Source: JAJPKR01 sp050746125 (GTDB taxonomy: Bacteria; Acidobacteriota; Terriglobia; Terriglobales; SCQP01). From it: DNA of 64,000 nt. Positions 33,522-42,541 of the stretch are shown in pieces. The notes beneath the pieces are model-generated. The model was not told the DNA's origin. It ran no database searches and saw nothing but the letters and a program-made list of their open reading frames with translations. The stretch covers positions 58,168 through 122,167 of the forward strand of contig JBOGKX010000002.1 in the NCBI GenBank assembly GCA_050746125.1, given 5' to 3'. Every line of letters begins with the position of its first letter. Positions within the stretch are counted from its first letter, which is position 1. A program made the translations under genes and the position numbers.

Positions 33522-34151
33522 ATGGCGCTGCGACTCATCTTCGTGGGACCGCCAGGCAGCGGCAAGGGCACGCAGGCGCAACGCCTGCGCGCGCGGGGGT
33601 TTCTCCATGCGTCGAGCGGGGACATGCTGCGCGCGGAGATCGCGGCAGGCACGGCGCGCGGCCGGGCGGTGGCGGAGGTGGTGCGCAACGGCGGCTTGGT
33701 CGCCGACGACCTGCTGCAAGAAATCGTGGGCGCCTATTTGCGCGCTCACCGCGACGAGCCGGTCGTGCTCGACGGCTATCCCCGCAATCTGGCGCAAGCC
33801 CGTTACCTAGCCGACGCGACGAAGATCGACGCCGCCGTATTTTTCGAGATATCCGACGAGATCCTGCTGCGGCGCTTGCGCGACCGGGTGATCGGGTCCG
33901 ACGGCGCGATTTACGATTTGCAGCAATATCCGCCTCCGGCCGACATCACGTGGCGACGGCGCGAAGACGACGAGCCGGAAGTGACGCGGCGGCGGCTGGC
34001 GGTGTATCGCGCCGAGGAGGCCGAGTTGCGCGAGTTCTACCGCCAAGCCGGCCTCTACCAAGCTCTGGCAGCCGATCTCGATGCCAACCAGGCGGCGGCG
34101 CGGCTCAGCGACCTCGTGCTTCGTCTGGAACTGGCCGCCGCCCCCCGCTAG
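33522..34151 (+). CDS. adk: Adenylate kinase-like protein with shortened LID
   Basis: A 209-residue NMP kinase: ATP + AMP to 2 ADP. P-loop GPPGSGKGTQAQRL, AMP-site HASSGDMLRAEI and LDGYPRNLAQARYL (usually DGFPRT) and the C-terminal AEEAELREFY helix are present. The LID region between VIGSDGAIYDL and RREDDEPEVTRRRL is ~10 residues shorter than in E. coli and lacks zinc Cys; the GRR start of a normal LID is replaced by IGSDG. It stands alone rather than between secY and map, so it may be a second, specialised copy. The 3' end overlaps the LysR gene by 47 bases tail-to-tail. Confidence 0.85.
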   Translation: MALRLIFVGPPGSGKGTQAQRLRARGFLHASSGDMLRAEIAAGTARGRAVAEVVRNGGLVADDLLQEIVGAYLRAHRDEPVVLDGYPRNLAQARYLADATKIDAAVFFEISDEILLRRLRDRVIGSDGAIYDLQQYPPPADITWRRREDDEPEVTRRRLAVYRAEEAELREFYRQAGLYQALAADLDANQAAARLSDLVLRLELAAAPR

Positions 34152-35040
34152 CCGCCGCGGCCGCCTGGCGCTCGGCCATCAACTGCACGAAGGCGGTCGC
34201 CGCGCGCGGCAGGCTGCGATCGCGGCGGAAGACCAGGCCGAGTTCCCGCCAAAGCTCGACTCCTTGCAGCGGAATCAACTGCGCCTCGCCGGCGCGCACC
34301 TCGTCATGGGCGTAGCTGGCGCTGATCAGCGACAGTCCCAGGTTGGCGGCGACAAAGCGCTTGATCATGCCGACGCTGGCCAGCTCCATCGAGATTTGCA
34401 GATGGGAGCGGTAGGGGCGAAAAAGCTTGTCGAGCAGCTGGCGCGTGTATCCGGTCTTGGGGAAGATCAGTGGAAACTGCGCTACTTCGGCTACCCGCAC
34501 GCTGGCGCGCTTGGCGAGCGGATGCTGGCTTGAAACCATCAACATCAAGCGGTCGCGAAAGATCGGCTTGACTTCCAGGCTGGGGGTGTTGGCGGGCAGG
34601 GTGACGATGCCGAGATCGATGGCGCCCTCGTCGATTTTTTGCAGGATCTTGTGGCTGAAATTGCGATAGACGCTGATCCGCACCTTGGGATAGAGCTCGT
34701 GATAGCGGGCGAAGGCGTCCGGCAGGACGTAGAGGCAAGTGGCCTCGTTGGCGCCGACGGCGAGCGTGCCGCGGGGGATCTTGCGCTGGTCGGCGACGGC
34801 GCGCAGGCTCTCGCCGCGCAAGGTCAAGAGGCGATGGGCATACTCGAGCAGCACCTCGCCGGCGGGCGTGAGGCGCACCGTCTTGCCGGCGCGATCGAAA
34901 AGGCGCTCGCCGTATTCCTCCTCGAGCTGGCGAATTTGCGCGCTCACCGCCGGCTGGGAGCGAAACACTTTTTGGCCGGCGCGCGAGAAGCTGCCCTGCT
35001 TGGCGACTTCGGCGAAGGTGACGAGTTGATCGAAGTCCAT
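34105..35040 (-). CDS. LysR-family transcriptional regulator
   Basis: A 311-residue regulator. Residues 1-60 are the winged helix-turn-helix (LVTFAEVAKQGSFSRAGQKV, SQPAVSAQIRQLEEEYGERL); residues ~90-300 form the two-lobed effector domain (LAVGANEATCLYVLPDAFAR, DLGIVTLP, VGMIKRFVAANLGLSLIS). The N-terminal part is close to CysB/CbbR/NAC types, and the effector is unknown. It lies 40 bases downstream of gltB on the same strand, so it may be co-transcribed; a GltC-like role controlling glutamate synthase is possible but inferred only from position. A Ser/Arg-rich tail of ~20 residues runs into the overlap with adk. Confidence 0.92.
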   Translation of the reverse strand: MDFDQLVTFAEVAKQGSFSRAGQKVFRSQPAVSAQIRQLEEEYGERLFDRAGKTVRLTPAGEVLLEYAHRLLTLRGESLRAVADQRKIPRGTLAVGANEATCLYVLPDAFARYHELYPKVRISVYRNFSHKILQKIDEGAIDLGIVTLPANTPSLEVKPIFRDRLMLMVSSQHPLAKRASVRVAEVAQFPLIFPKTGYTRQLLDKLFRPYRSHLQISMELASVGMIKRFVAANLGLSLISASYAHDEVRAGEAQLIPLQGVELWRELGLVFRRDRSLPRAATAFVQLMAERQAAAAASGGRRPVPDEARGR

Positions 35041-35080
35041 CGGCTCGCTTCCCGCCGGCGACTGCTAGCCGGCGCCGCGG

Positions 35081-38000
35081 CTAGACAGCCGCGTCCACGG
35101 CGGGTTCCCACGCCGCGTCCGGGGGCTCGATCGCGGCCTCGGCGGCGGCTTCTTCGGCCCCCCGCGGCAGCAACGCGGACCAGGTGGCGGCCGCCGAACA
35201 GGGCAACACCAGCGGCTGCACGCGCACCAGCGGCGCCGGCGAATCGCCGCCCCAGGCCGCCATCAGTTCGGCCGCGACCGGACTGGCGGTGCACTCATAA
35301 TGTAGCTCAAGGGCGCGGCGCAGCGCCTCGGCCTCGGCGCCAGGCTCGATCTCGGCCAGGCGCACGTAGTCGCCATTGAAGCGCAGAGAAGGGGCGAGGC
35401 GGCGCAGTCCGTAGGCCAAGCCGCCGGTCATGCCGGCGCCGAAGTTGCCGCCGCAGGGACCAAGGACGACGACCACGCCGGCGGTCATGTATTCGCAGCC
35501 GTGGCGGCCCACGCCCTCGACCACGGCCAGGGCACCGCTGTTGCGGACGGCGAAGCGCTCGCCGGCGCGGCCGGCGATTAAAAGCCGCCCGGCGGTGGCG
35601 CCATAGAGGATGGTATTGCCGGCCAGCACGTCGCCGCGGCGGGAGGCCTCGGCGCCGGCGGCGATGACGATTTCTCCGCCGCTCAGCCCTTTGCCGACAT
35701 AGTCGTTGGCTTCGCCGCGCAGCACGCAGCGCAAGCCGGCGGGCAAGAAGGCGCCGAAACTTTGGCCGGCGTAGCCGTGGAAGCGCGCCGTGGCCCACTC
35801 GGGGTCGGGAGCGGCGGCGCGGGCGGCGGCGCGGACGCGCGCGCCGCTCTCGGCGGCGCCCACGCTGCGATCGGCGATGGCCAACTTGCGCTCGCCGGCC
35901 ACCACGGCTTGCAGGCGGCGGACAGCGCGGACAGGACGCAGGCCGCCGTCGGGCGCGGCGGATTGCGGCGGCGGCGCCGCGACGCGGCAGCTAGCCGCAG
36001 CCAGCCACGCGCCGAGTATGCGGGCGGCGCGCTCGTCGCGGGGCGCCAGCAGGTCGGCGCGGCCGCGGATTTCCTCGAGGCTGGCGGCGCCAAGGGCGGC
36101 GAGCAGGGCGCTGGTTTCCCGCGCCAGGGCCTCGAAGTAAGCGATCAGCATCTCCGGCTTGCCGGCGAACTTAGCGCGGAAGCGCGGATCCTGGGTGGCG
36201 ATACCGGCGGGACAGGTGTTGAGATGGCACTGGCGGGCCATGACGCAACCCAAGGCGACCAGCGCCGCCGTGGCGAAGCCGAACTCGTCGGCGCCGAGCA
36301 TGGCGGCGATCACCACGTCGCGGCCGGTCTTGAATCCGCCGTCGGCGCGCAGGCGCACGCGCGTCCGCAGGCCAAGCGCGGCCAGCGTTTCGTGCGCGTC
36401 GCGCAGGCCCAACTCCCAGGGCAAGCCGGTGTTTTTGATCGAGGTCAGGGGCGAGGCGCCGGTGCCACCTTCGCCGCCGGCAATGGTGATCACGTCGGCG
36501 CCGGCCTTGGCCACGCCGGCGGCGATCAGGCCCACGCCGGCGCCGGAGACCAGCTTGACGCCGATGCGGGCGCGCGGCGCGATGGCGCGCAGGTCGTGGA
36601 TCAACTGCGCCAAGTCTTCGATGGAATAGATGTCGTGGTGCGGCGGCGGCGAGATCAGCGCCATGCCCGGCACGGCGTGGCGCAGGCGGGCGATGTAGGG
36701 CGTGACCTTGGCCGGCGGCAACTGGCCGCCCTCGCCCGGCTTCGATCCCTGCGCTATCTTGATCTCGAGCTCGTCGGCATGCACCAGATACTCGGCCGTC
36801 ACGCCAAAGCGCGCCGACGCCACCTGCTTGACGCGATGGTTGGCTTCGCGGCGGCCGCGATAGGCGGCGGGGTCCTCGCCGCCTTCGCCGGTGTTGCTGC
36901 GCGCGCCAAGGCGATTCATGGCCAGGGCCAGGGCGCGCTGCGCCTCCGGACCCAGGGCGCCGAGCGACATGGCCTGGGTGCTGAAGCGGCGGACGATGCC
37001 GCGGGCGGCCGCGTCCTCGGCGGCGGGCGGCGGCGCAGCGGTACGCGGCGCGGCGAGCGGACGCGGCTCGAGCAGATCGCGAAGCGATTGCGGCTCGCGC
37101 TGGCGCAGCACTTCGACGTAAGCGGCGTAGCTCTCGGGCGAGGGCTGACGCGCGAAGGCATGGAAGCGGCGCACCACTTCCGGCGCCATGCCGTGCTCTT
37201 CGCCGCCGTGGCGAAAACGATAGAGCCCGGCATCGCGAAGCGAGCGCGGACCCTCGGCGGCAGCGGCGGCAAACGCTTGGCGATGGCGCTCGATCGCTTC
37301 GCCGACGAGCGTCTCCAAACCGACGCCGGCGAGATGTGCCGCGGCGCCGGGAAAGAAGCGCTCGGTCAGCGCCGGATCGAGGCCGAGCGTCTCGAAGAGA
37401 TGGCCGTTGCGATAACTGGCCAGAGTCGAGATGCCCATCTTCGATAAGACTTTTTTCAGGCCGGCGGCGACGCCTTCCCGCCATCGCCCGGCGCCTTCGC
37501 CGGGGGCGGAACCTTCGGCAAGCTGATAGGCCAGATAAGGAAAAACCCCGGTCACGCCCACCGCCGCCAACATGGCGACGTGGTGGGTATCCCAAACTTG
37601 GCCGGTGGCGAGCCACAAGGGCCGGTCGTGGGCGTCGCGCTCGCCCATCACGCGCCAGGCCGCCGCCGCCGCGAGCAGCACGGGCAGGGCGCAGCGGTCG
37701 GGGCCGCAGGCGGCGTCGTCGAGCACGATGGCGGGCGCGCCGGCATCCAAACGGGCGGCAACGGCGCGCTCGAGGCGGGCGAAACGTTCCTGGGCCGGCT
37801 TGGCCGCGGCGAGCGAGAACGTAATGTCTAGCGGCGGCTCATCGGCGGCCAAGCGGCGCCATTGGCCGGCGTCGAGCAAGGGCGAGGCGATCTCGCCCTC
37901 GCGCCAGTAGAGCGCCAGCGACATGCAGTCGCCTTCGCGCAAGGGATCCAGGGCGGGGTTGGTGACTTGGGCGAAGCGCTGCTTGCAGTAATCCCAGGGC

Positions 38001-39631
38001 AGGCGCGAGTGGCGCGAGAGCACGGCGGGCGGCGCGTCATCGCCCATGCTGAAGACGGCTTCGCGGCCGGAAGCGATCAGCGGCTGGAACAATAGTTTGT
38101 GCTGATCTTGGGTGAAGCCGAAGGCGGCAGCGCGCCGCCAAAGATCGGCGGAGGGCGATGCGAGTGGCTCGTCGAGCGGCTCGGCGGCGGCGACCGGGGC
38201 CAGCGCAGGCGCAGGCGCCGGGGCGGCAGCGGGCTCGTGCGCACGCTCACCGGGACGATGCCAGGCGCCGGTTTCCAGGTCCGCCCAAATCGCCTCGCCC
38301 GGCTCCAGCCGCCCGCGCTCGACCACGGTTTCGCCGGCGAGGTCGGCGATGCCGGCTTCCGAGCCGGCGATGAGCAGGCCGGCGGCGGTACGGGTGTAGC
38401 GCACCGGGCGCAAGCCGTTGCGATCCAGGCGCATCCCGACTGAGAGGCCGTCGCCGATGGCAATCGCGGCGGGACCGTCCCAGGGCTCCTGCTCGCGCGC
38501 CGCGGCACGGAACCAGGCGCGGCGCTCCGCGGATAGCGCCGCATCGTTTTCCCAGGCCGGCGGCATCAGCCGTTCCATGGCTTCGGGCGCGCCGCGCCCG
38601 CGCCGCAGCTCGATCTCACAGGCGTTGTCGAGGCTGGCCGAGTCGCTGGCGCCCGCTTCCAGAATGGGCAGGGCGGCGGCGCCGCCCAACTCGCGCCGCA
38701 GCCGCGCGGCGCGCGCCGCCAGCCAGCGGCGGTTGCCGCCGACGGTGTTGATCTCGCCGTTGTGGGCGAGGAAGCGGAACGGCTGCGCCAGGTGCCAACT
38801 CGGCTGGGTGTTGGTCGAGTAGCGCAGGTGGAAGACGGCGAAGCGGCTGACAAAGGCGGCGGCAGAGAGATCGGGATAGAACTCGGCGAGCTGGCGCGAG
38901 GCGAGCAGGCCTTTGTAAACGATGGTGCGCGAGGAGAGCGAGACGATATAGGTTCCGGCGGGGGCTGAGGCTTCGGCGCGCTTGCGCGCCCAAAACAGCT
39001 CGCGCTCAAAGTCAGCGCCCGGCGCGCCGGGGGCGACGAAGAACTGAAAGATGGCCGGCATGGTGCGCCGCGCCAGCGGGCCGAGAGAGGCGGGGTCGGT
39101 CGGCACTTCGCGCCAGCCCAGGAAGTCCAGGCCGCTTTCGCGCATGGCGCCGGCCAAGGCGAAGCGCGCCGCGTCGCGGCGGGCCGGCGGCAAAAACGCC
39201 ATGCCGACGGCAAACGTTGCGGGCAGGCGGACGGCGGCGGCAGCAGCCGCCTCGCGGAAGAATTCGCGCGGCAGGTCGGTGAGCAGGCCGGCGCCATCGC
39301 CGGAGACGCCATCGGCATCCATGCCGCCACGATGCGCCATGCGCTCGAGCGCGGTCAGCGCCCGCGTGATGGGCTCGCGGCTAGCGACGACGCCCGATGC
39401 TCCGGACGCCGGCAAGCGCAAGACGAAGCCCACGCCGCAGGCGTCATGGTCAATAGCAAAAGGCGGCGGGGCCGCCCAATTTCTGGACGCCGCTTCCGTT
39501 GGTCGCGGCTGCGACCCCACTTCGACGGCCGGCAACGGAGACCCGCTCCGCTCGGGGCCTCTCCAAGTTGCCGCGGATAGCTGTCGCTCCGGCACTCTCC
39601 TAGATGAATGGAGCGACGCCGAAAAGTACAA
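35081..39631 (-). CDS. gltB: Glutamate synthase large subunit
   Basis: A GOGAT alpha chain, up to 1516 codons. The N-terminal glutaminase begins at the catalytic Cys of DHDACGVGFVLRLP, normally exposed by propeptide removal. The FMN/synthase domain has PPPHHDIYSIEDLAQLIHDL, GVKLVSGAGVG and GGEGGTGASP; the 3Fe-4S Cys are in CVMARQCHLNTCPAGIATQD; the C-terminal beta-helix has GLSGGEIVIAAG and GGNFGAGMTGG. It makes glutamate from glutamine and 2-oxoglutarate. The start is unclear: no ATG/GTG with a ribosome site lies near the Cys, and the in-frame upstream stretch to TTG 39631 runs through a copy of element A. gltD is not adjacent. Confidence 0.94.
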   Translation of the reverse strand: MYFSASLHSSRRVPERQLSAATWRGPERSGSPLPAVEVGSQPRPTEAASRNWAAPPPFAIDHDACGVGFVLRLPASGASGVVASREPITRALTALERMAHRGGMDADGVSGDGAGLLTDLPREFFREAAAAAAVRLPATFAVGMAFLPPARRDAARFALAGAMRESGLDFLGWREVPTDPASLGPLARRTMPAIFQFFVAPGAPGADFERELFWARKRAEASAPAGTYIVSLSSRTIVYKGLLASRQLAEFYPDLSAAAFVSRFAVFHLRYSTNTQPSWHLAQPFRFLAHNGEINTVGGNRRWLAARAARLRRELGGAAALPILEAGASDSASLDNACEIELRRGRGAPEAMERLMPPAWENDAALSAERRAWFRAAAREQEPWDGPAAIAIGDGLSVGMRLDRNGLRPVRYTRTAAGLLIAGSEAGIADLAGETVVERGRLEPGEAIWADLETGAWHRPGERAHEPAAAPAPAPALAPVAAAEPLDEPLASPSADLWRRAAAFGFTQDQHKLLFQPLIASGREAVFSMGDDAPPAVLSRHSRLPWDYCKQRFAQVTNPALDPLREGDCMSLALYWREGEIASPLLDAGQWRRLAADEPPLDITFSLAAAKPAQERFARLERAVAARLDAGAPAIVLDDAACGPDRCALPVLLAAAAAWRVMGERDAHDRPLWLATGQVWDTHHVAMLAAVGVTGVFPYLAYQLAEGSAPGEGAGRWREGVAAGLKKVLSKMGISTLASYRNGHLFETLGLDPALTERFFPGAAAHLAGVGLETLVGEAIERHRQAFAAAAAEGPRSLRDAGLYRFRHGGEEHGMAPEVVRRFHAFARQPSPESYAAYVEVLRQREPQSLRDLLEPRPLAAPRTAAPPPAAEDAAARGIVRRFSTQAMSLGALGPEAQRALALAMNRLGARSNTGEGGEDPAAYRGRREANHRVKQVASARFGVTAEYLVHADELEIKIAQGSKPGEGGQLPPAKVTPYIARLRHAVPGMALISPPPHHDIYSIEDLAQLIHDLRAIAPRARIGVKLVSGAGVGLIAAGVAKAGADVITIAGGEGGTGASPLTSIKNTGLPWELGLRDAHETLAALGLRTRVRLRADGGFKTGRDVVIAAMLGADEFGFATAALVALGCVMARQCHLNTCPAGIATQDPRFRAKFAGKPEMLIAYFEALARETSALLAALGAASLEEIRGRADLLAPRDERAARILGAWLAAASCRVAAPPPQSAAPDGGLRPVRAVRRLQAVVAGERKLAIADRSVGAAESGARVRAAARAAAPDPEWATARFHGYAGQSFGAFLPAGLRCVLRGEANDYVGKGLSGGEIVIAAGAEASRRGDVLAGNTILYGATAGRLLIAGRAGERFAVRNSGALAVVEGVGRHGCEYMTAGVVVVLGPCGGNFGAGMTGGLAYGLRRLAPSLRFNGDYVRLAEIEPGAEAEALRRALELHYECTASPVAAELMAAWGGDSPAPLVRVQPLVLPCSAAATWSALLPRGAEEAAAEAAIEPPDAAWEPAVDAAV
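39462..39574 (+). repeat. Element A copy overlapping the 5' end of gltB
   Basis: It starts with the GGCGGGGCCGCCC head, lacks H1 and H2, and carries an intact 42-nt H3 (39531-39572). The gltB frame is open through its entire length on the minus strand and could use it as a ~45-residue propeptide. Confidence 0.85.
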
Positions 39632-40204
39632 TTCAACGTTTCAATTCGCCGCATCGAAGATTGCGCTGATTGGGTTCGGGGATCAGGGGCCAAGGATCGG
39701 GGATCAGCAAAGGCGCCCGGCGGCGCTGGGCTCCGAGACGCGCGGGGAGACCGCGATGGCGCCGGGCCGGCCGCATGCGAACGCTCGTAAGCTTCTCTCC
39801 ACCCGGCACTTGCGGTTACGATCCGAACGCCGGCCCGGCGCTTTCAAACGGTCTCCTCCCCGGACGGGGGGAGCCGCAGTCGGCATGACAGGGTGCGCGA
39901 AACACAAAATTATGTCGGGACACACTCATGGCGACCGCCCTCGGAAGCTATGATTCAGCAGCGCGGGCGAGAGTTGCTTGGGCAGGCCCGGATATTTGGG
40001 GTCGCCAGTCGATGAAAGTTGCTGGGCAGCTCAATCGGGCGGTGCGGGATGGAACCCTGGGCCGCTAGCGCGGGGCGGGGTCGCGGCGTTGCCCAGGGCG
40101 TGCGCCCGAGCTGTGTTATCTCACGCCGACGGCAATGTTCTCGACAGCCCTCTGACCCAGGTTCGCTTCAACTGCAGCCTCGCGTTGGGCTGCGTGTCGC
40201 CGTG
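39632..40204. other. Gene-free spacer
   Basis: It separates leftward gltB from a rightward secreted protein gene. It holds a short tandem GGGGATCAG-type run (39677-39708). I see no convincing coding frame, RNA gene or clear promoter for either neighbour. Confidence 0.5.
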
Positions 40205-41092
40205 ATGCGCGCCGCTAGCTTGTTCGCTGTCGCGGCCTTGGTTGCGGTCGCGCTGGCGCAGGGTGGGCTGGTCGGGACGGGGCCGGAAATTCGCGTACAC
40301 CTGCTGGAGGCGAAGACGGGCAAACCGATCGCGCATGCGCAGGTAATGGTCTTGACGTTGGGACAGTGGGTGCCGCCGCCTCGCAAACTGCTCGACCTCA
40401 TGGGTTGGACGGATCGAGACGGCGTCGCGGTCTTCAGGCTTCCCGATCCGCCGCCCCGGCGCCTTTGGGTGGGGCCAGTAGATGCCCTCCCGGCCTGGAT
40501 GGCCTGCACTCCGGCATCGTTCTGCACTTCGGACATTTTGGGAAATGGTGTTGCCGGCGCTAACCTGTGCTGGCCTGGTCTGCACAAGCATGGCGGGCCA
40601 CCGCCGGTCGTCGTTGCCCGCCCGGGCGACGTTTACATCTATGCGCATCACAACACGGGTTTGCTCTTTTGGCTAGGCGCGTACGTGCCCGGGGTAAGCG
40701 ACGAGGTGATGATGGCGCCACCGAGTTGCGCAGGCGTTCCCAAGGTGCCGCCTGCCGCGCCGCCGCGACGGCTTGAGATCCTGATCCTTCACGGCGAGTC
40801 AGCGAGGCAGGTGCGGAACGGCAAGGTCCTCATCTGGCGCGGGCCGAGGGCGCCGTTACCGAGCTCGCTGCCCGTTCGCAATGGTGTCGCCGGAATTTGG
40901 GTCTTTCCGGACGACATGTCTTCATCCATCCGCCTGCGCCCGGTCAAACCCGCGCCCTGTGGCAGTTGGCCGCCGGAGGGCCGCACCTTTCAGATTGCGG
41001 ACGCGATGATCCACGGCATCACGACCGACAACCAATGTGGCCCGGCCAGGGTGGCGGCCAAGCCGGGACAGATTGTCCTCTTCGCTCGTTGA
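40205..41092 (+). CDS. Secreted protein with transthyretin/CarboxypepD-like domain
   Basis: A 295-residue protein with a signal peptide (MRAASLFAVAALVAVALA). The first mature domain (EIRVHLLEAKTGKPIAHAQV, then GWTDRDGVAVFRLPDPPPR) has the 'gKPi-A-v ... TD-dG-a-f-p' pattern of carboxypeptidase-regulatory-like or transthyretin-like folds. The second half (RRLEILILHGESARQVRNGK) repeats a similar start. Several Cys (ACTPASFCTSD, NLCWPG, PPSCAG) suggest disulfides. ATG 40205 is used; longer in-frame starts add a non-signal-like extension. Probably periplasmic or surface-bound; function unknown. Confidence 0.72.
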   Translation: MRAASLFAVAALVAVALAQGGLVGTGPEIRVHLLEAKTGKPIAHAQVMVLTLGQWVPPPRKLLDLMGWTDRDGVAVFRLPDPPPRRLWVGPVDALPAWMACTPASFCTSDILGNGVAGANLCWPGLHKHGGPPPVVVARPGDVYIYAHHNTGLLFWLGAYVPGVSDEVMMAPPSCAGVPKVPPAAPPRRLEILILHGESARQVRNGKVLIWRGPRAPLPSSLPVRNGVAGIWVFPDDMSSSIRLRPVKPAPCGSWPPEGRTFQIADAMIHGITTDNQCGPARVAAKPGQIVLFAR

Positions 41093-41308
41093 CGGGCGTT
41101 GCTCTGGTGGGCTGCCGACGGGAACTTGCTCGATAATCCGCTGAAGTAGTAGCAGTCCCTAGCGTCTATTGACCCAGACCCCAAAACTGATGAAAGGAGC
41201 ACTGGAGCGAGTAGGCTGACGCCGCGTAGAGGATCGCGGCAGCGAAGCACAAGAAGGCGTGGCGGCCGGGAGCGCGCGGTCTCGCAGCTATCTTCCGCTA
41301 CGGTCTTG

Positions 41309-41491
41309 TCACAAGGGCATAAACCCAACAGCGGTGACGAAAACATCGTAAATTCCCGCTGGCAAACTCGCCCTGAAGTTCCCGGAGGCATCGCTGGCAA
41401 CCCATTGGTCTGCCCTGATTGTCATAGTCAGACCGGGAAAACAGGCTAACCGTTCGTTCAGGCTCCATGTCAGTCTAACAATTGGTAATCT
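41309..41491 (-). pseudogene. Fragment of a carboxypeptidase-regulatory-like domain gene
   Basis: On the minus strand about 60 codons read VRLTWSLNERLACFPGLTM and then ASDASGNFRASLPAGIYDVF and VTAVGFMPL before TGA. This is the typical end of a CarboxypepD_reg strand pair (D-a-s-G-x-F-r-a-x-L-P-a-G-x-Y-d-V). No start, signal peptide or ribosome site precedes it, and the upstream frame is not protein-like, so it looks like a 5'-truncated relic. The rest of 41093-41308 holds nothing I can support. Confidence 0.45.
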
Positions 41492-41570
41492 TGCCGGTGA
41501 TCCATTTCGCCCGGAACCTTGAGATGCTGGGATTGCGCTCGGTCGGGCAGTCTGGGCAGAAGGAATCTCT

Positions 41571-41999
41571 TTGCAGGCGGGAGCCAGTGACCTGCCCCAC
41601 GGAAACTTGAGTCGGCGCGGAATACAATTTTCCGGGAACGAAGGAACGAGAGTCAAGGTGGAGAACGAGTGGTTTAGCGAAGAGCAGAACATCGCGGCGG
41701 TGATGCAAATGGAAGCGGGGCGGCCAGCGGCGGGGATCCTGACGTGGAATCTTATCGGCTTCCTTAACGGTATTTCTGGCGGGGCGTCGCTGCCGGAAAC
41801 AGGGCCGGCTGCAGACAGCATGCTCGAGTCCTTGGGGGCCACCTATCCTGGGGCCTTCGAAAATGTGGCCGACTTTCTCGAGGGTGTCGCACCTGGGCAG
41901 CCGCCTATGCCCATTACGAATTGGGGGAGCCTCGGCGCGGCCGGCGTCGGCGCGCGGAAGGTCGCTGGCTGCCCCGGATGGAGCTGGCCGTGCCAGTAA
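41571..41999 (+). CDS. Hypothetical protein
   Basis: A 142-residue frame from TTG 41571 with AAGGAA 5-6 bases upstream; GTG 41658 (NEWFSEEQNIAAVMQMEAG) is another start. It has no signal peptide, no clear membrane helix and no recognised motif. Composition is mildly acidic and protein-like. Its last 22 bases overlap the start of the zinc-ribbon gene. A minus-strand frame also covers this region, so the coding assignment is uncertain. Confidence 0.4.
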   Translation: MQAGASDLPHGNLSRRGIQFSGNEGTRVKVENEWFSEEQNIAAVMQMEAGRPAAGILTWNLIGFLNGISGGASLPETGPAADSMLESLGATYPGAFENVADFLEGVAPGQPPMPITNWGSLGAAGVGARKVAGCPGWSWPCQ

Positions 42000-42397
42000 C
42001 CTGCCCGTTGTGCCGCGCAGAGATTTCGCCCTCATTGTGGCGTAAGCGAGAGGGGTTTTCTTGCCCGGGGTGCGGCCGGGAACTGATGATTGCTTCGAGG
42101 CGGCGCAACCAGATTGGCGGGTATCTAACGCTTGGGGTCGCGTTCGCAGTCGCCTGGGCGCTGGGAGCGAGGAGCCCTATTAGCTTCATCCTCGCTGCTG
42201 CGGTCGCCTTCGTCGTCTGCGGCATCGCAATCGCAGTCGTCGCTTTGGCACTCTTCCCGCCCAAGCCACAACCAGCCAGCGCGCTCGAATCGAATTTCAT
42301 CGGGCTCGGGCTCTCGGGGCTGGGCGAGCCGACAGGTGCAGGAACCAGCGAACCGTCCGAACTTAAAGATCGTGCCGCCTCCGAAAGGAATGGCTAA
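41978..42397 (+). CDS. Zinc-ribbon membrane protein
   Basis: A 139-residue protein. An N-terminal four-Cys zinc ribbon (VTCPLCRAEISPSLWRKREG, then FSCPGCGRELMI) precedes two membrane helices (IGGYLTLGVAFAVAWALGA and FILAAAVAFVVCGIAIAVV) and a polar C-terminal tail. It resembles many short acidobacterial zinc-ribbon/TM proteins without known function. The start is ATG 41978. Confidence 0.75.
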   Translation: MELAVPVTCPLCRAEISPSLWRKREGFSCPGCGRELMIASRRRNQIGGYLTLGVAFAVAWALGARSPISFILAAAVAFVVCGIAIAVVALALFPPKPQPASALESNFIGLGLSGLGEPTGAGTSEPSELKDRAASERNG

Positions 42398-42438
42398 CCT
42401 GCGCGCCGTCTGAGCCGTGCGCGGCTTGCCACGGGACA

Positions 42439-42498
42439 GCGGCGGGGCCGCCCATTTTCTCGACGCCGCTCCGCTCAGGGCCTCTCCAAGTTGCCGCG
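42439..42498 (+). repeat. Element A copy, short form (head joined to 3' part of H3)
   Basis: GGCGGGGCCGCCCATTTTCT head is followed directly by CCGCTCAGGGCCTCTCCAAG and TTGCCGCG. H1, H2 and the 5' arm of H3 are deleted, which shows that internal modules can be lost while both ends stay. Confidence 0.75.
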
Positions 42499-42541
42499 AT
42501 CCGCTGCGATGATGGGCCGGAGCTGACCGCACGGCGGGCGG

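Noticed and set aside
35762..37447. A 561-codon rightward frame opposite gltB
   Set aside because: gltB domains cover the region; the frame has no recognisable motif.
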